DNA from: Bacillota bacterium
GTDB lineage: Bacteria; Bacillota_C; Negativicutes; Sporomusales; Sporomusaceae
Reading direction: 5' to 3'
Assembly: GCA_023441125.1 (NCBI GenBank)
Contig: JAEZQV010000304.1
Span: forward strand, 1 to 10,689
Length of the DNA stretch: 10,689 bases
Shown: positions 1 through 7,678 of the stretch, one piece after another
Position numbering within the stretch: position 1 is the stretch's first letter
Layout: every line of letters starts with the position of its first letter
Notes under the pieces: generated by a model
The model's input: only the letters and a program-made list of their open reading frames with translations
What the model was told of the DNA's origin: nothing
The model's database searches: none
Position numbers and translations under genes: made by a program

Positions 1-15
1 GGGGTGGATTGAAAC

Positions 16-387
16 ATGGCACGTATTGCCGGTGTAGACTTACCGCGTGACAAACGCATTGAAATTGCATTAACATACATTTTTGGTATCGGTTTAACCT
101 TATCCAAGGAAATCCTCAAGACTACCGGAATTAATCCGGATACCAGAACCCGGGATCTGACGGAAGAAGAAGTTGCCAAGCTCCGTGAAAATATCGATAA
201 GAATTATCGCGTAGAAGGCGACCTTCGCCGGGAAGAAGCACTTAACATTAAGCGGCTCATTGAGATCGGCTCTTATCGTGGCAAGCGGCATCGCCTTGGT
301 CTTCCCGTACGCGGACAGCGTACCAAGACCAATGCCCGTACCCGCAAAGGCCCGAAAAAGACTGTCGGCGCTAAGAAGAAGAAGTAA
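16..387 (+). CDS. rpsM: 30S ribosomal protein S13
   Basis: S13 sits in the head of the small ribosomal subunit and contacts the large subunit and P-site tRNA. The 123-residue product begins [14 protein letters not shown] and has the family's helix-hairpin-helix stretch around [13 protein letters not shown] (residues 22-34). The tail is strongly basic ([17 protein letters not shown]) and ends in a lysine run, as S13 tails do to bind rRNA. Length and both ends fit a complete protein. The G-rich GGGGTGG at 1-7 is a ribosome binding site 8 bases before the ATG. S11 follows after 15 bases, so this is the distal part of the ribosomal operon whose earlier genes lie left of the window. Confidence 0.98.
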   Translation: MARIAGVDLPRDKRIEIALTYIFGIGLTLSKEILKTTGINPDTRTRDLTEEEVAKLRENIDKNYRVEGDLRREEALNIKRLIEIGSYRGKRHRLGLPVRGQRTKTNARTRKGPKKTVGAKKKK

Positions 388-402
388 GGGAGGGAATAAC
401 CT

Positions 403-795
403 TTGGCTCAAAAGAAAGTCGCAAGACCAAAACGTAAAGAACGTAAAAATATAGAACATGGTGTTGCCCACATCCGTTCCACCTTTAACAACACCATCGT
501 TACCATCACTGATACCAGAGGCAATGCCATTTCCTGGGCCAGCGCCGGTGGACTGGGCTTTAGGGGCTCACGGAAAAGTACGCCGTTTGCTGCGCAGATG
601 GCTGCTGAAACAGCTGCCAAAGCTGCCATGGAACATGGCCTTAAACAAATCGAAGTATTTGTTAAAGGTCCTGGTGCCGGCCGTGAGGCTGCCATCCGTT
701 CACTCCAGGCTGCAGGCCTTGAAGTTAACATGATTAAAGACGTAACACCCATTCCGCATAATGGATGCCGTCCGCCGAAAAGAAGAAGAGTTTAA
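403..795 (+). CDS. rpsK: 30S ribosomal protein S11 (TTG start)
   Basis: S11 lies on the platform of the small subunit and helps shape the mRNA exit region. The 130-residue product has the S11 core ([15 protein letters not shown] near residues 23-37), the Gly-rich [14 protein letters not shown], and the very conserved C-terminal [14 protein letters not shown]. The start is TTG: a GGGAGGG ribosome binding site at 388-394 is 8 bases upstream, and the next residues ([11 protein letters not shown]) are the expected S11 N-terminus. The first in-frame ATG lies inside conserved sequence and would cut off the start. It lies between rpsM and rpsD in the usual order. Confidence 0.98.
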   Translation: MAQKKVARPKRKERKNIEHGVAHIRSTFNNTIVTITDTRGNAISWASAGGLGFRGSRKSTPFAAQMAAETAAKAAMEHGLKQIEVFVKGPGAGREAAIRSLQAAGLEVNMIKDVTPIPHNGCRPPKRRRV

Positions 796-819
796 GGAAT
801 TGGGAGGTGTTTGGTAAGA

Positions 820-1452
820 ATGGCAAAATATACAGGTCCTGTTTGCAGATTATGCCGCCGCGAAGGTGCAAAACTGTATCTTAAAGGCGACAGATGCTAT
901 AGTGATAAATGCTCCTTCACTGAGCGCGGTTTTGCTCCCGGCCAGCACGGCGCCGGTCAAACCCGTAAAAAAGTTTCCGAATATGGCATTCAGCTGCGGG
1001 AGAAGCAAAAAACCCGCCGTATTTACGGTGTGCTGGAGCGCCAGTTCCGCAACTACTTTGAAAAGGCTGACCGCCAAAAAGGCATTACCGGTGAAAACCT
1101 TTTAGTAATGCTGGAAAGAAGACTTGATAATGTAGTATACCGTCTGGGCATGGCTGAAAGCCGCAACCAGGCTAGACAACTGGTGCGCCACGGCCTCTTT
1201 AACGTAAATGGCCGGCGTGTAAACATTCCTTCCTTCCTGGTAAAAGTCGGTGACGTTGTTGCCGCCCGGGAAGAAAGCAAAGAATCCCCGATTATGAAAA
1301 AAATCGCTGAATCGCTCGGCCACAAACAAGCTCCGGCTTGGCTGGAAGTGACCGCTGCCGATATGAATGGCAAAATTATGCGCTACCCCACCCGGGAGGA
1401 AATTGATATTCCTATCCAGGAACATCTCATTGTCGAGTTGTATTCAAGATAA
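820..1452 (+). CDS. rpsD: 30S ribosomal protein S4, zinc-binding (four-cysteine) form
   Basis: S4 is a primary 16S rRNA-binding assembly protein and in many bacteria also a translational regulator. The start is taken as ATG 820 (210 residues). An in-frame TTG at 811 lies only 2 bases after GGGAGGT (802-808), too close to use, whereas 820 has an 11-base spacing and gives the family N-terminus [16 protein letters not shown]. Cysteines 9, 12, 26 and 31 match the zinc-knuckle spacing known from Thermus S4, so this is the C+ paralog type. The S4 RNA-binding domain is about residues 100-160 ([20 protein letters not shown] onward). It lies between rpsK and rpoA, as in other Firmicutes. Confidence 0.97.
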   Translation: MAKYTGPVCRLCRREGAKLYLKGDRCYSDKCSFTERGFAPGQHGAGQTRKKVSEYGIQLREKQKTRRIYGVLERQFRNYFEKADRQKGITGENLLVMLERRLDNVVYRLGMAESRNQARQLVRHGLFNVNGRRVNIPSFLVKVGDVVAAREESKESPIMKKIAESLGHKQAPAWLEVTAADMNGKIMRYPTREEIDIPIQEHLIVELYSR

Positions 1453-1516
1453 TCTGCCCTCAACCGTGGCGATGGCGTAACCTAAGAGTTTGGCCAAATG
1501 AGGAGGGTTTTTCCGG

Positions 1517-2476
1517 ATGATTGAAATCGAAAAACCGAAGATCGAAATAGTGGAAGTAAGTGAAGACAACCGTTACGGTAAATTTGTATGGGAACCATTA
1601 GACCGGGGCTTTGGCATTACGCTGGGCAACAGTTTAAGACGGGTGCTCCTGTCTTCTTTGCCGGGCGCGGCTGTAACCTCGGTAAAAATCGATGGTGTAC
1701 TTCATGAATTTGCCACTGTTCCCGGTGTTCGGGAGGACGTCACCGACATTATTCTAAACCTAAAAGAACTGTGTCTGAAGATGCATAGTGACGAGCCGAA
1801 AGTTTTACTTGTTGAAGCGTTTGAAGAAGGCGAAGTCACCGCTGGTGATATTAAAGCCGACGCTGATATTGACATTTTAAACCCTGAACTCCACTTGGCG
1901 ACAGTTGGTGCCGGCGGCAAGCTCCGCATGGAAATCATGGTTGAAAAAGGCAAAGGCTATGTGCCGGCTGACAAAAACAAAAAGCCCGACCATGTAATCG
2001 GGATTATTCCTGTTGATTCCATCTTCTCACCGATTATCCGTGTCAACTACAACGTTACCGATACGCGTGTCGGCAATGTAACCAACTATGACAAGCTGAC
2101 ACTGGAAGTATGGACAGATGGCAGTATGCGTCCCGAAGAAGCGGTCAGCAAGGCTGCTGGCATAATGGTGTCGCACCTGAAATTATTTCAAAATATTGCC
2201 GGAGAACCTCCTGAAGAGGATGAGGGTCAGGGTTTGGTTTCGGAAGAACCGGCCGAGGGTAAAAACAGGACAATGGAAATGACCATTGAAGATCTGGATC
2301 TCTCGGTACGTTCCTACAACTGCCTGAAGCGGGCTGGAATCAACACAGTGGCTGAACTTGTGCAAAAGAGCGAAGAAGATATGATGAAAGTTCGCAACTT
2401 GGGCAGGAAGTCGCTGGAAGAAGTTAAGAAGAAAATTGTTGAGATGGGTCTGGCACTCGCAGAACACGAAGAGTAA
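1517..2476 (+). CDS. rpoA: DNA-directed RNA polymerase subunit alpha
   Basis: The alpha dimer is the scaffold for RNA polymerase assembly. The 319-residue product has the N-terminal assembly domain ([28 protein letters not shown], residues 24-51) and a C-terminal domain from about residue 253. They are joined by an acidic linker ([18 protein letters not shown]). In the C-terminal domain, [13 protein letters not shown] carries the arginine equivalent to E. coli R265, which binds promoter UP elements, and [10 protein letters not shown] is the conserved second helix-hairpin-helix. AGGAGGG at 1501-1507 lies 9 bases before the ATG. The 64-base gap after rpsD shows no clear terminator or promoter, so co-transcription with the ribosomal genes is likely. 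Confidence 0.98.
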   Translation: MIEIEKPKIEIVEVSEDNRYGKFVWEPLDRGFGITLGNSLRRVLLSSLPGAAVTSVKIDGVLHEFATVPGVREDVTDIILNLKELCLKMHSDEPKVLLVEAFEEGEVTAGDIKADADIDILNPELHLATVGAGGKLRMEIMVEKGKGYVPADKNKKPDHVIGIIPVDSIFSPIIRVNYNVTDTRVGNVTNYDKLTLEVWTDGSMRPEEAVSKAAGIMVSHLKLFQNIAGEPPEEDEGQGLVSEEPAEGKNRTMEMTIEDLDLSVRSYNCLKRAGINTVAELVQKSEEDMMKVRNLGRKSLEEVKKKIVEMGLALAEHEE

Positions 2477-2491
2477 AGGGAGGGAAGAGTT

Positions 2492-2830
2492 GTGGCCTAC
2501 AGAAAGTTAGGACGGGACACTAGCGCACGCAAAGCGTTGTTTCGCAGCATGTTAACTTCCTTCTTTGCATATGAGCGTATTGAGACAACGGAAGCGAAAG
2601 CCAAAGAAATCAGCGGTCTTGCCGAAAAAATGATTACTTTGGCCAAGCGGGGCGACCTGCATGCTCGCCGCCAGGTGTTATCAAGCCTCTACGACGAAGA
2701 AGTTGTAACTAAGCTGTTTGATGTAATTGCTCCGAAGTATGCTGAACGTCAAGGCGGGTATACCCGGGTGCTCAAACTTGGACCGCGTCGGGGCGACGCG
2801 GCTCCGATGGCGATTCTCGAATTAGTGTAA
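2492..2830 (+). CDS. rplQ: 50S ribosomal protein L17 (GTG start)
   Basis: L17 is a large-subunit protein near the polypeptide exit side. The product is 112 residues, the short bacterial form. It starts [20 protein letters not shown] and ends with [23 protein letters not shown], both diagnostic. The start codon is GTG, with GGGAGGG at 2478-2484 7 bases upstream. It begins 15 bases after the rpoA stop and is the last gene of the ribosomal operon, being followed by a hairpin terminator. Confidence 0.98.
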   Translation: MAYRKLGRDTSARKALFRSMLTSFFAYERIETTEAKAKEISGLAEKMITLAKRGDLHARRQVLSSLYDEEVVTKLFDVIAPKYAERQGGYTRVLKLGPRRGDAAPMAILELV

Positions 2831-2842
2831 CAAGTAAAAGAC

Positions 2843-2872
2843 GAGGGCGACCCGGCGGGTCGCCTTTATCCT
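2843..2872 (+). terminator. Hairpin terminator after rplQ
   Basis: GGCGACCC (2846-2853) and GGGTCGCC (2857-2864) form a perfect 8-bp GC-rich stem with a 3-base loop, followed by TTTATCCTT. The T-run is imperfect, so some read-through into the ECF genes 24 bases further on is possible. No clear promoter is visible between this hairpin and ecfA1. Confidence 0.75.
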
Positions 2873-2895
2873 TAACGGGGGTGCAGTAAGCCTCA

Positions 2896-3726
2896 ATGGG
2901 AGAACTAATTTACATTGAAAATTTGCGCCACACCTATCCTGGCTATGACGGCCAGGAAGTTGCTGCGCTTACCGATATTAACCTTACAGTAAAACAAGGG
3001 GAATTTGTTGCGGTTATCGGCACCAACGGCTCGGGCAAATCCACCCTGGCCAAGCACCTGAACGCCCTTATCCTGCCCACCGGGGGCAAGTGCCTGATTG
3101 CCGGTATGGATACGGCCGATGCTGACAAAGTATGGGATATCCGCCAGCAGGTTGGCATGGTGTTTCAAAACCCGGACAATCAAATTGTGGCCGCCGTTGT
3201 TGAAGAAGACGTAGCCTTCGGTCCGGAGAATTTGGGAGTTAAGCCGGCGGAAATTGCCCGGCGGGTAAGCGAAGCCCTGGCGCTGGTCAACATGGAGGAA
3301 TACCGTCATCACGGCCCGCATCTGTTATCCGGCGGCCAAAAACAGCGGGTGGCGATTGCCGGCGTGCTGGCCATGCGGCCGAAGTGCCTGGTGCTGGATG
3401 AACCAACCGCCATGCTCGACCCCAGAGGCCGCCAGGAGGTGCTGGAGACGGTATGCCGGCTGAACCGTGAAGGCATTACCGTTATTTATATAACTCACTT
3501 TATGGAGGAAGCAGTTGCCGCCCACCGGGTAGTCGTTATGGAAGCAGGCCGCATTGTCCTGCAGGGAACACCGGCCAGCGTCTTCTGCCAGGTTGACAAG
3601 CTAAAAGCCATGGGCCTGGATGTGCCGGTCGCGGCCGATGTGGCCGCGTGCTTACGGCAGCAAGGTTTTTCGCTGGCCGATGACATTATAAGTGACGAGC
3701 AGCTGGTGGTGGCGTTATGTCCATAA
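2896..3726 (+). CDS. ecfA1: ECF transporter ATPase EcfA1 (CbiO-type)
   Basis: One of two ATPases that power an energy-coupling-factor importer for vitamins or metal ions; it acts on the inner face of the cytoplasmic membrane. The 276-residue protein has Walker A GTNGSGKST (42-50), Q-loop glutamine 91 in FQNPDNQ, signature LSGGQ (144-148), Walker B CLVLDEP (164-170) and the H-loop histidine 201. All catalytic residues are present. The family C-terminal region with the GLDVP motif follows. It overlaps ecfA2 by 10 bases. The ribosome binding site is weak (G-run at 2877-2881). No substrate-binding S component is nearby, so the module probably serves several S components encoded elsewhere, as group II ECF modules do. 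Confidence 0.96.
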   Translation: MGELIYIENLRHTYPGYDGQEVAALTDINLTVKQGEFVAVIGTNGSGKSTLAKHLNALILPTGGKCLIAGMDTADADKVWDIRQQVGMVFQNPDNQIVAAVVEEDVAFGPENLGVKPAEIARRVSEALALVNMEEYRHHGPHLLSGGQKQRVAIAGVLAMRPKCLVLDEPTAMLDPRGRQEVLETVCRLNREGITVIYITHFMEEAVAAHRVVVMEAGRIVLQGTPASVFCQVDKLKAMGLDVPVAADVAACLRQQGFSLADDIISDEQLVVALCP

Positions 3727-4586
3727 CTTTTGACAATGTTACCTATACGTATATGCCTGATACCCCCTATCAACGCACTGCCATCCAAAATATAAACGTA
3801 ACTATCCAAAAAGGTGAATTTATCGGCATCATTGGCCATACCGGCTCAGGCAAATCGACGCTGGTACAGCATATGAACGGTCTCATAGCGCCTACTGCCG
3901 GCCAGGTAAGCATTGACGGCATCGACCTAAAAACCAAAGGTCAGGCCGCCAGGGATGCCAGACGGCGGGTCGGGATGGTTTTTCAGTATCCGGAGCATCA
4001 GCTATTTGAAGAAACCATCTATCAGGATATCGCCTTTGGCCCCAAAAACCTGGGTTTGACAGACGAGGAAACCGACAGCCGGGTGCGGCGGGCCATGGAC
4101 TTTGTCGGCCTCGATTACGACACTTTCAAAGACCGTTCCCCCTTCAACCTAAGCGGCGGCCAAATGCGCCGGGTAGCCATTGCCGGTGTAATTGCCCTGG
4201 AACCTGACTATCTGGCGCTGGACGAGCCTGCTGCCGGGCTTGATCCCCGGGGCCGGGATGAAATTTTTGGCCAGATCGTCAAACTGCACGAAAAAACAGG
4301 CATTACCGTTATCCTGGTATCGCATAATATGGAGGATGTGGCCCGTTTTGCCAGCCGGGTGCTGGTCATGAACGGGGGGCAAATCAGTCTTGACGGACCG
4401 CCGCGGGAGATTTTCAACAACGGCCGGCCGGAGCTGCAGGCTGCAGGCCTGGATGTACCGCCGCTTACCGCCCTGATTGACAAACTTCAGGCCCGAGGGC
4501 TGACTATCAGCAACCGGCATCTGACGGCACAGGACCTGGCCAGTGAGATTGCCGCCGTCATTAGGGGGAAGCAACATGCTGAATGA
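3717..4586 (+). CDS. ecfA2: ECF transporter ATPase EcfA2 (CbiO-type)
   Basis: The second, non-identical ATPase of the ECF module; it pairs with EcfA1 and docks on the EcfT coupling helices. The 289-residue product has Walker A GHTGSGKST (40-48), Q-loop glutamine 90 in FQYPEHQLFEET, signature LSGGQ (145-149), Walker B YLALDEP (165-171) and H-loop histidine 203. The FQYPEHQLFEET variant of the Q-loop is characteristic of EcfA2 rather than EcfA1. The ATG lies within the end of ecfA1 (10-base overlap) and the 3' end overlaps ecfT by 11 bases, which indicates translational coupling and balanced synthesis of the subunits. Confidence 0.96.
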   Translation: MSITFDNVTYTYMPDTPYQRTAIQNINVTIQKGEFIGIIGHTGSGKSTLVQHMNGLIAPTAGQVSIDGIDLKTKGQAARDARRRVGMVFQYPEHQLFEETIYQDIAFGPKNLGLTDEETDSRVRRAMDFVGLDYDTFKDRSPFNLSGGQMRRVAIAGVIALEPDYLALDEPAAGLDPRGRDEIFGQIVKLHEKTGITVILVSHNMEDVARFASRVLVMNGGQISLDGPPREIFNNGRPELQAAGLDVPPLTALIDKLQARGLTISNRHLTAQDLASEIAAVIRGKQHAE

Positions 4587-5385
4587 TATTACACTGGGAC
4601 AATACTTTCCCGGTAAATCGCCTATTCATCTCTTAGACCCCCGGACCAAAATACTGGGGGTTGTCGCCTACATCAGCACGATCTTCCTGGCTGAAGACTA
4701 CCTGGCGTATAGCATCCTGATTGCTTTTGCCGTCCTGGCGGTCGGCGTGTCGGGCATACCCGGCCGTATGGTGCTCAAGTCCATAAAACCCTTGTGGATT
4801 ATTATTCTCCTGACCCTGGCGATCCACGTTTTCAGCACACCGGGAGTGGTGATTTTTAATCTGGGGCCGTTGACCGCCACCCAGGAAGGCTGCCGCATGG
4901 GCATTCTTATGTCGCTCAGGCTGGTCCTCTTAATTGCCGTGTCCTCCCTGTTGACCTTCACCACTTCGCCCATTGCCCTCACCGACGGCATTGAGCGGCT
5001 CTTAAACCCCTTCCGCCGGCTGGGTGTACCGGCCCATGAACTGGCCATGATGATGACCATTGCGTTAAGATTTATTCCCACCCTGCTGGAAGAAGCCGAC
5101 AGAATTATGAAAGCCCAGATGGCCCGGGGGGCGGACTTTACCTCCGGCAATATTTTAAACCGGGCCAAAAATATGGTGCCGCTCTTGGTACCGCTCTTTA
5201 TCAGCGCGTTTCGCCGGGCCGATGAACTGGCCGTGGCCATGGAGGCCAGATGCTACCGCGGCGGCGAAAAACGCACCCGGATGAAAGAACTCAGAATGGG
5301 CGGACGGGACGCCGTCGTGGCCGGCACCTTTGTCCTCTTATTTGCCGTGCTGATCGCCGTCAAGGCATATAATATCACCATATGA
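4576..5385 (+). CDS. ecfT: ECF transporter transmembrane coupling protein EcfT
   Basis: EcfT is the membrane scaffold that links the two ATPases to exchangeable substrate-binding subunits. The start is ATG 4576, not the in-frame ATG at 4543: a purine-rich AGGGGGAAG (4563-4571) precedes it and the product then begins MLNDITLGQYFPGKSPIHLLDPRTK, as the family does. The 269-residue protein has hydrophobic spans near 25-60, 72-88, 108-130 and 247-262. Its coupling helices carry ARG (183-185) and ARC (224-226, in AMEARCYRGG), the short motifs that contact the ATPases. It overlaps ecfA2 by 11 bases and truA by 4 (ATGA). Confidence 0.95.
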   Translation: MLNDITLGQYFPGKSPIHLLDPRTKILGVVAYISTIFLAEDYLAYSILIAFAVLAVGVSGIPGRMVLKSIKPLWIIILLTLAIHVFSTPGVVIFNLGPLTATQEGCRMGILMSLRLVLLIAVSSLLTFTTSPIALTDGIERLLNPFRRLGVPAHELAMMMTIALRFIPTLLEEADRIMKAQMARGADFTSGNILNRAKNMVPLLVPLFISAFRRADELAVAMEARCYRGGEKRTRMKELRMGGRDAVVAGTFVLLFAVLIAVKAYNITI

Positions 5386-6119
5386 GAAACATTAAGCTTA
5401 TACTGGCCTATGACGGTACGCATTACCATGGTTTTCAGCGCCAGGCCAATGCCATGACTGTCCAACAGATGGTAGAAGAGCGGCTGGCCAGGTTATTCGG
5501 CCAGCCCTTAAGGCTCAGCGGCTCGGCCCGGACCGATACCGGCGTTCATGCTTACGGACAAGTTGTGAATTTTTATACCGAAGGCTCTATCCCTGTCGAG
5601 CGTATCCCATTGGCCGCCAGGGGGCTTCTGCCGCCTGATATTGTTGTTGTCGGGGCCAGCGAGGCACCCCATGAATTTCATGCCCGGCGCTCAGCCACAG
5701 GCAAGATCTATCGCTACCGGCTGCTAAACACCCGGCTGGCCAATCCCTTTGAACGGAATTACGCCTGGCAGCTGGCTGCACCGCTGGATGTTGAGCTTAT
5801 GCATCAGGCCGCCCAGGCGGTAGTCGGGACGCATAACTTTTCCGCTTTCCGGGCTGCCGGCGGCGCAGCGGTCAGCCCGGTGCGGACGGTTATGGCGGCC
5901 GGCTGCCGGTATACGGGCCCGGCCAATATTGAGTTTGAATTTTGGGGTACGGGTTTTTTATACCATATGGTACGCAATCTGGTCGGCACGCTTGTGAAAG
6001 TGGGGGAGCACCGGCTGACGCCGGCCGGTTTTGCTGCCATACTGGCCGGCGGGGACCGCCGGGCTGCGGGCATGACCGCGCCGCCGCAGGGATTGTATTT
6101 AATGGAGGTCAAGTATTAA
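5382..6119 (+). CDS. truA: tRNA pseudouridine(38-40) synthase TruA
   Basis: TruA converts uridines 38-40 in the anticodon arm of many tRNAs to pseudouridine. The 245-residue length is typical. The catalytic aspartate is D52 in GSARTDTGVHAYGQVVNF, and the conserved tyrosine is Y110 in SATGKIYRYRLLN. The C-terminal part has the family's FWGTGFLYHMVRNLVGTLVKVG. Its ATG shares bases with the ecfT stop (ATGA), so translation is coupled to the transporter genes. The same ecfT-truA-rplM order occurs in Bacillus, which supports the assignment. No clear terminator separates it from the rplM promoter region. Confidence 0.97.
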   Translation: MRNIKLILAYDGTHYHGFQRQANAMTVQQMVEERLARLFGQPLRLSGSARTDTGVHAYGQVVNFYTEGSIPVERIPLAARGLLPPDIVVVGASEAPHEFHARRSATGKIYRYRLLNTRLANPFERNYAWQLAAPLDVELMHQAAQAVVGTHNFSAFRAAGGAAVSPVRTVMAAGCRYTGPANIEFEFWGTGFLYHMVRNLVGTLVKVGEHRLTPAGFAAILAGGDRRAAGMTAPPQGLYLMEVKY

Positions 6120-6175
6120 CTGCTGAAGCGGGGCGGGTAGTCCCAAAAAAAAATTTCTCTGGCAAGGCATAACCC

Positions 6176-6204
6176 TTGACATCAATCCGCTAATTTATTA
6201 CAAT
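6176..6204 (+). promoter_or_regulatory. Sigma-A promoter of rplM-rpsI
   Basis: TTGACA (6176-6181) and TACAAT (6199-6204) are separated by exactly 17 bases: a perfect -35 and a -10 with one mismatch to TATAAT. Transcription should begin near 6211, about 108 bases before the rplM ATG. This makes rplM-rpsI a separate strong transcription unit rather than a tail of the truA operon. Confidence 0.85.
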
Positions 6205-6210
6205 AGCTTT

Positions 6211-6318
6211 ATGAGATTTTTGCCATGTATTCCATTAGCCCCGGAATTCAAGGTTAACAAATCGTAACTTATCGCGTATCTGGAATAGTCCTTTTAGCTT
6301 TCACGAGGAGGATAGACA
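6211..6318 (+). promoter_or_regulatory. Untranslated leader of rplM, possible L13 autoregulatory leader
   Basis: About 108 bases lie between the predicted start site and rplM. Short pairings are visible: ATTCC (6229-6233) with GGAAT (6243-6247), and an imperfect AGGTTA/TAACTT pairing around 6249-6270. Structured L13 leaders that regulate rplM are known in Firmicutes. I cannot confirm that this sequence matches that family, so the call rests on position and length. The ribosome binding site GAGGAGG (6305-6311) ends the leader. Confidence 0.35.
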
Positions 6319-6756
6319 ATGAAATCTTTTATGGCAAACCCGGCCGACATCCAGCGCAAATGGTATGTCGTGGATGCCGAGGGCAAGACCCTGGGCAGAC
6401 TGGCCGTTGAAGTCGCGAAAGTACTTCGCGGCAAAAATAAACCGACCTTTACTCCCCATGTTGATACCGGCGACCACGTAATTGTGGTTAACGCCGATAA
6501 AGTTGTATTGACTGGTAAAAAACTAGAACAAAAAACCTATTTCCGTCATTCCGGTTATCCGGGTGGCACCACCTTCACCACTGCCGGCAAAATGCTTGCT
6601 ACGAAGCCTGAGCGCGTGGTTGAAATGGCAGTGAAAGGCATGCTGCCCAAGAACAGCCTTGGCCGTCAAATGTATCGTAAACTCAACGTTTACGCTGGTC
6701 CTAACCATCCGCACGCCGCGCAACAGCCGGAAGTGCTGGAACTTAATATTAGGTAA
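6319..6756 (+). CDS. rplM: 50S ribosomal protein L13
   Basis: L13 is an early-assembling large-subunit protein. The 145-residue product starts [20 protein letters not shown] and has the conserved [28 protein letters not shown]. It continues with [21 protein letters not shown] and ends in the family's [11 protein letters not shown]...[16 protein letters not shown] region. GAGGAGG at 6305-6311 is 7 bases before the ATG. It is first in a two-gene operon with rpsI (23-base gap), the near-universal arrangement for L13 and S9. Confidence 0.98.
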   Translation: MKSFMANPADIQRKWYVVDAEGKTLGRLAVEVAKVLRGKNKPTFTPHVDTGDHVIVVNADKVVLTGKKLEQKTYFRHSGYPGGTTFTTAGKMLATKPERVVEMAVKGMLPKNSLGRQMYRKLNVYAGPNHPHAAQQPEVLELNIR

Positions 6757-6779
6757 TACCGGAAAGGAGGAACATATAT

Positions 6780-7172
6780 ATGGCATTGGTTACTTACTAC
6801 GGCACCGGCCGCAGAAAAACCTCGGTTGCCAGAGTTCGTCTGGTTCCGGGAGAAGGCAAAATCATCGTGAATCAGCGTCCGCTGGACGAATATTTTGGGT
6901 TAAAAACCCTTGAGCTCATCGTGACTCAACCGCTGAACATTACCGACACTGTCGGCAAATATGATGTCCTGGCAAAGGTTGAGGGCGGCGGCGTATCCGG
7001 TCAAGCCGGCGCAGTCCGTCATGGCATTGCCCGTGCTCTGTTAAAGGTTGACGGTGAATTCCGTCTGCCGCTGAAGAAAGCCGGTCTCTTAACCCGCGAC
7101 CCGCGCGAAAAAGAGCGTCGTAAATACGGCCTCAAAAAAGCGCGTAAAGCTTCCCAGTTCTCCAAACGTTAG
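6780..7172 (+). CDS. rpsI: 30S ribosomal protein S9
   Basis: S9 is a head protein whose C-terminal tail reaches P-site tRNA. The 130-residue product has the S9 start ([23 protein letters not shown]), the central [20 protein letters not shown], and the invariant C-terminus [11 protein letters not shown] ending in Lys-Arg. AAAGGAGG at 6763-6770 is 9 bases upstream. It is followed within 15 bases by a strong terminator, so the rplM-rpsI operon ends here. Confidence 0.98.
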   Translation: MALVTYYGTGRRKTSVARVRLVPGEGKIIVNQRPLDEYFGLKTLELIVTQPLNITDTVGKYDVLAKVEGGGVSGQAGAVRHGIARALLKVDGEFRLPLKKAGLLTRDPREKERRKYGLKKARKASQFSKR

Positions 7173-7184
7173 AATTACCAACAC

Positions 7185-7227
7185 AAACCCGTACAAACGC
7201 CTTGTTTGTGCGGGTTTTATTTTTTTA
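7185..7227 (+). terminator. Intrinsic terminator of rplM-rpsI
   Basis: AAACCCGTACAAAC (7185-7198) pairs with GTTTGTGCGGGTTT (7204-7217) through 14 bp including one wobble pair, with a GCCTT loop. The stem is followed by TATTTTTTTA. This is a textbook rho-independent terminator. Confidence 0.93.
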
Positions 7228-7259
7228 TGTCTACTGGCGCTATTGCAATCCTTGCTGCA

Positions 7260-7265
7260 TATAAT
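7260..7265 (+). promoter_or_regulatory. Possible -10 element for the 69-residue gene
   Basis: A perfect TATAAT lies 28 bases before the ATG, preceded by TGCA, close to an extended -10. No good -35 lies at 16-18 bases upstream (TTGCAA at 7243-7248 is only 11 bases away). A promoter is needed here because a strong terminator closes the preceding operon. The transcript would have a very short leader. Confidence 0.4.
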
Positions 7266-7292
7266 ACAGTATCTAGCAGGAGGAGGTATGAG

Positions 7293-7502
7293 ATGGCTAA
7301 AATAGTAAAACTAATTCGGGCCGATAAATCCGGGGTCTATGCTTTGCCGGAAGGATTCGGCTGGACCTTTGACAATGTTTTAACAATTTTAGTTGATGGC
7401 AAACCGGCGGCGGAAGGCAGATATGCCATTGTTGCCGATAACACGGCCGTTGATATCTTTGACGCCAAAGCAGATACCGTTGTTACCGTGGTATTAAAGT
7501 AA
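7293..7502 (+). CDS. Small protein of unknown function (69 aa)
   Basis: I do not recognise this protein. The start is ATG 7293, set by GGAGGAGG (7279-7286) 6 bases upstream; starts further left would place the terminator of rpsI and a ribosome binding site inside the gene. The product begins MAKIVKLIRADKSGVYALPEGFGW and is rich in Val, Ala and Asp, with no signal peptide, membrane span or cysteine. Alternating hydrophobic residues suggest mostly beta strands. It is bounded by the rpsI terminator upstream and its own strong terminator just after the stop, so it is a free-standing single-gene unit. The consensus ribosome binding site and these signals argue that it is a real, expressed gene. 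Confidence 0.75.
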   Translation: MAKIVKLIRADKSGVYALPEGFGWTFDNVLTILVDGKPAAEGRYAIVADNTAVDIFDAKADTVVTVVLK

Positions 7503-7507
7503 TATAT

Positions 7508-7534
7508 GCCGCCCGGCAAACGGGCGGCTTTTTT
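7508..7534 (+). terminator. Intrinsic terminator after the 69-residue gene
   Basis: GCCGCCCG (7508-7515) and CGGGCGGC (7521-7528) form a perfect 8-bp GC stem with a GCAAA loop, followed by TTTTTT. It starts 5 bases after the stop codon. Confidence 0.95.
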
Positions 7535-7599
7535 AGTACTGGCAAGAAAATATAACTTTCTTATAATAAAAATTTTAATATTAACAAATTATTACCGGA

Positions 7600-7620
7600 T
7601 ATTGACAATTGTTATCAATA
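7600..7620. promoter_or_regulatory. Fur-family-like operator over the doxX -35 box
   Basis: A 21-base imperfect palindrome with perfect outer arms TATTGA/TCAATA (8 of 10 symmetric pairs match around base 7610). Bases 7603-7617 (TGACAATTGTTATCA) match the 7-1-7 Fur box TGATAATnATTATCA at 12 of 14 defined positions. The two differences are one in each arm. The site covers the -35 hexamer, the usual place for repression. Which Fur-family member (Fur, PerR or Zur) would bind cannot be told from sequence alone; Fur fits best. Confidence 0.5.
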
Positions 7621-7630
7621 GTACTATATT
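7602..7630 (+). promoter_or_regulatory. Sigma-A promoter of the doxX-family gene
   Basis: TTGACA (7602-7607), a 17-base spacer and TATATT (7625-7630) form a near-consensus promoter. The AT-rich stretch at 7555-7595 just upstream could act as an UP element. The predicted start near 7637 leaves a leader of about 42 bases before the ATG at 7679. Confidence 0.82.
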
Positions 7631-7678
7631 TATGGTAAAGGAACTGGTTTCACATATTTTTCTAGGAGGTTGAAATAT

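Noticed and set aside
100..471. Long minus-strand and out-of-frame open frames across the ribosomal genes
   Set aside because: They are shadows of rpsM, rpsK, rpsD and rpoA with no ribosome binding sites and no recognisable products.
811..819. TTG start for rpsD three codons upstream
   Set aside because: It sits 2 bases after the Shine-Dalgarno sequence; ATG 820 has workable spacing and gives the conserved N-terminus.
4543..4575. Upstream ATG for ecfT
   Set aside because: The added 11 residues are out of character for the family and lie inside ecfA2; ATG 4576 has its own purine-rich site and the conserved start.
6120..6175. Possible terminator after truA
   Set aside because: Only a weak GGG/CCC pairing is seen and it is followed by a run of A, not T.
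7206..7292. Longer 98-residue version of the 69-residue gene
   Set aside because: It would begin within the rpsI terminator and read through a strong ribosome binding site; ATG 7293 is far better supported.
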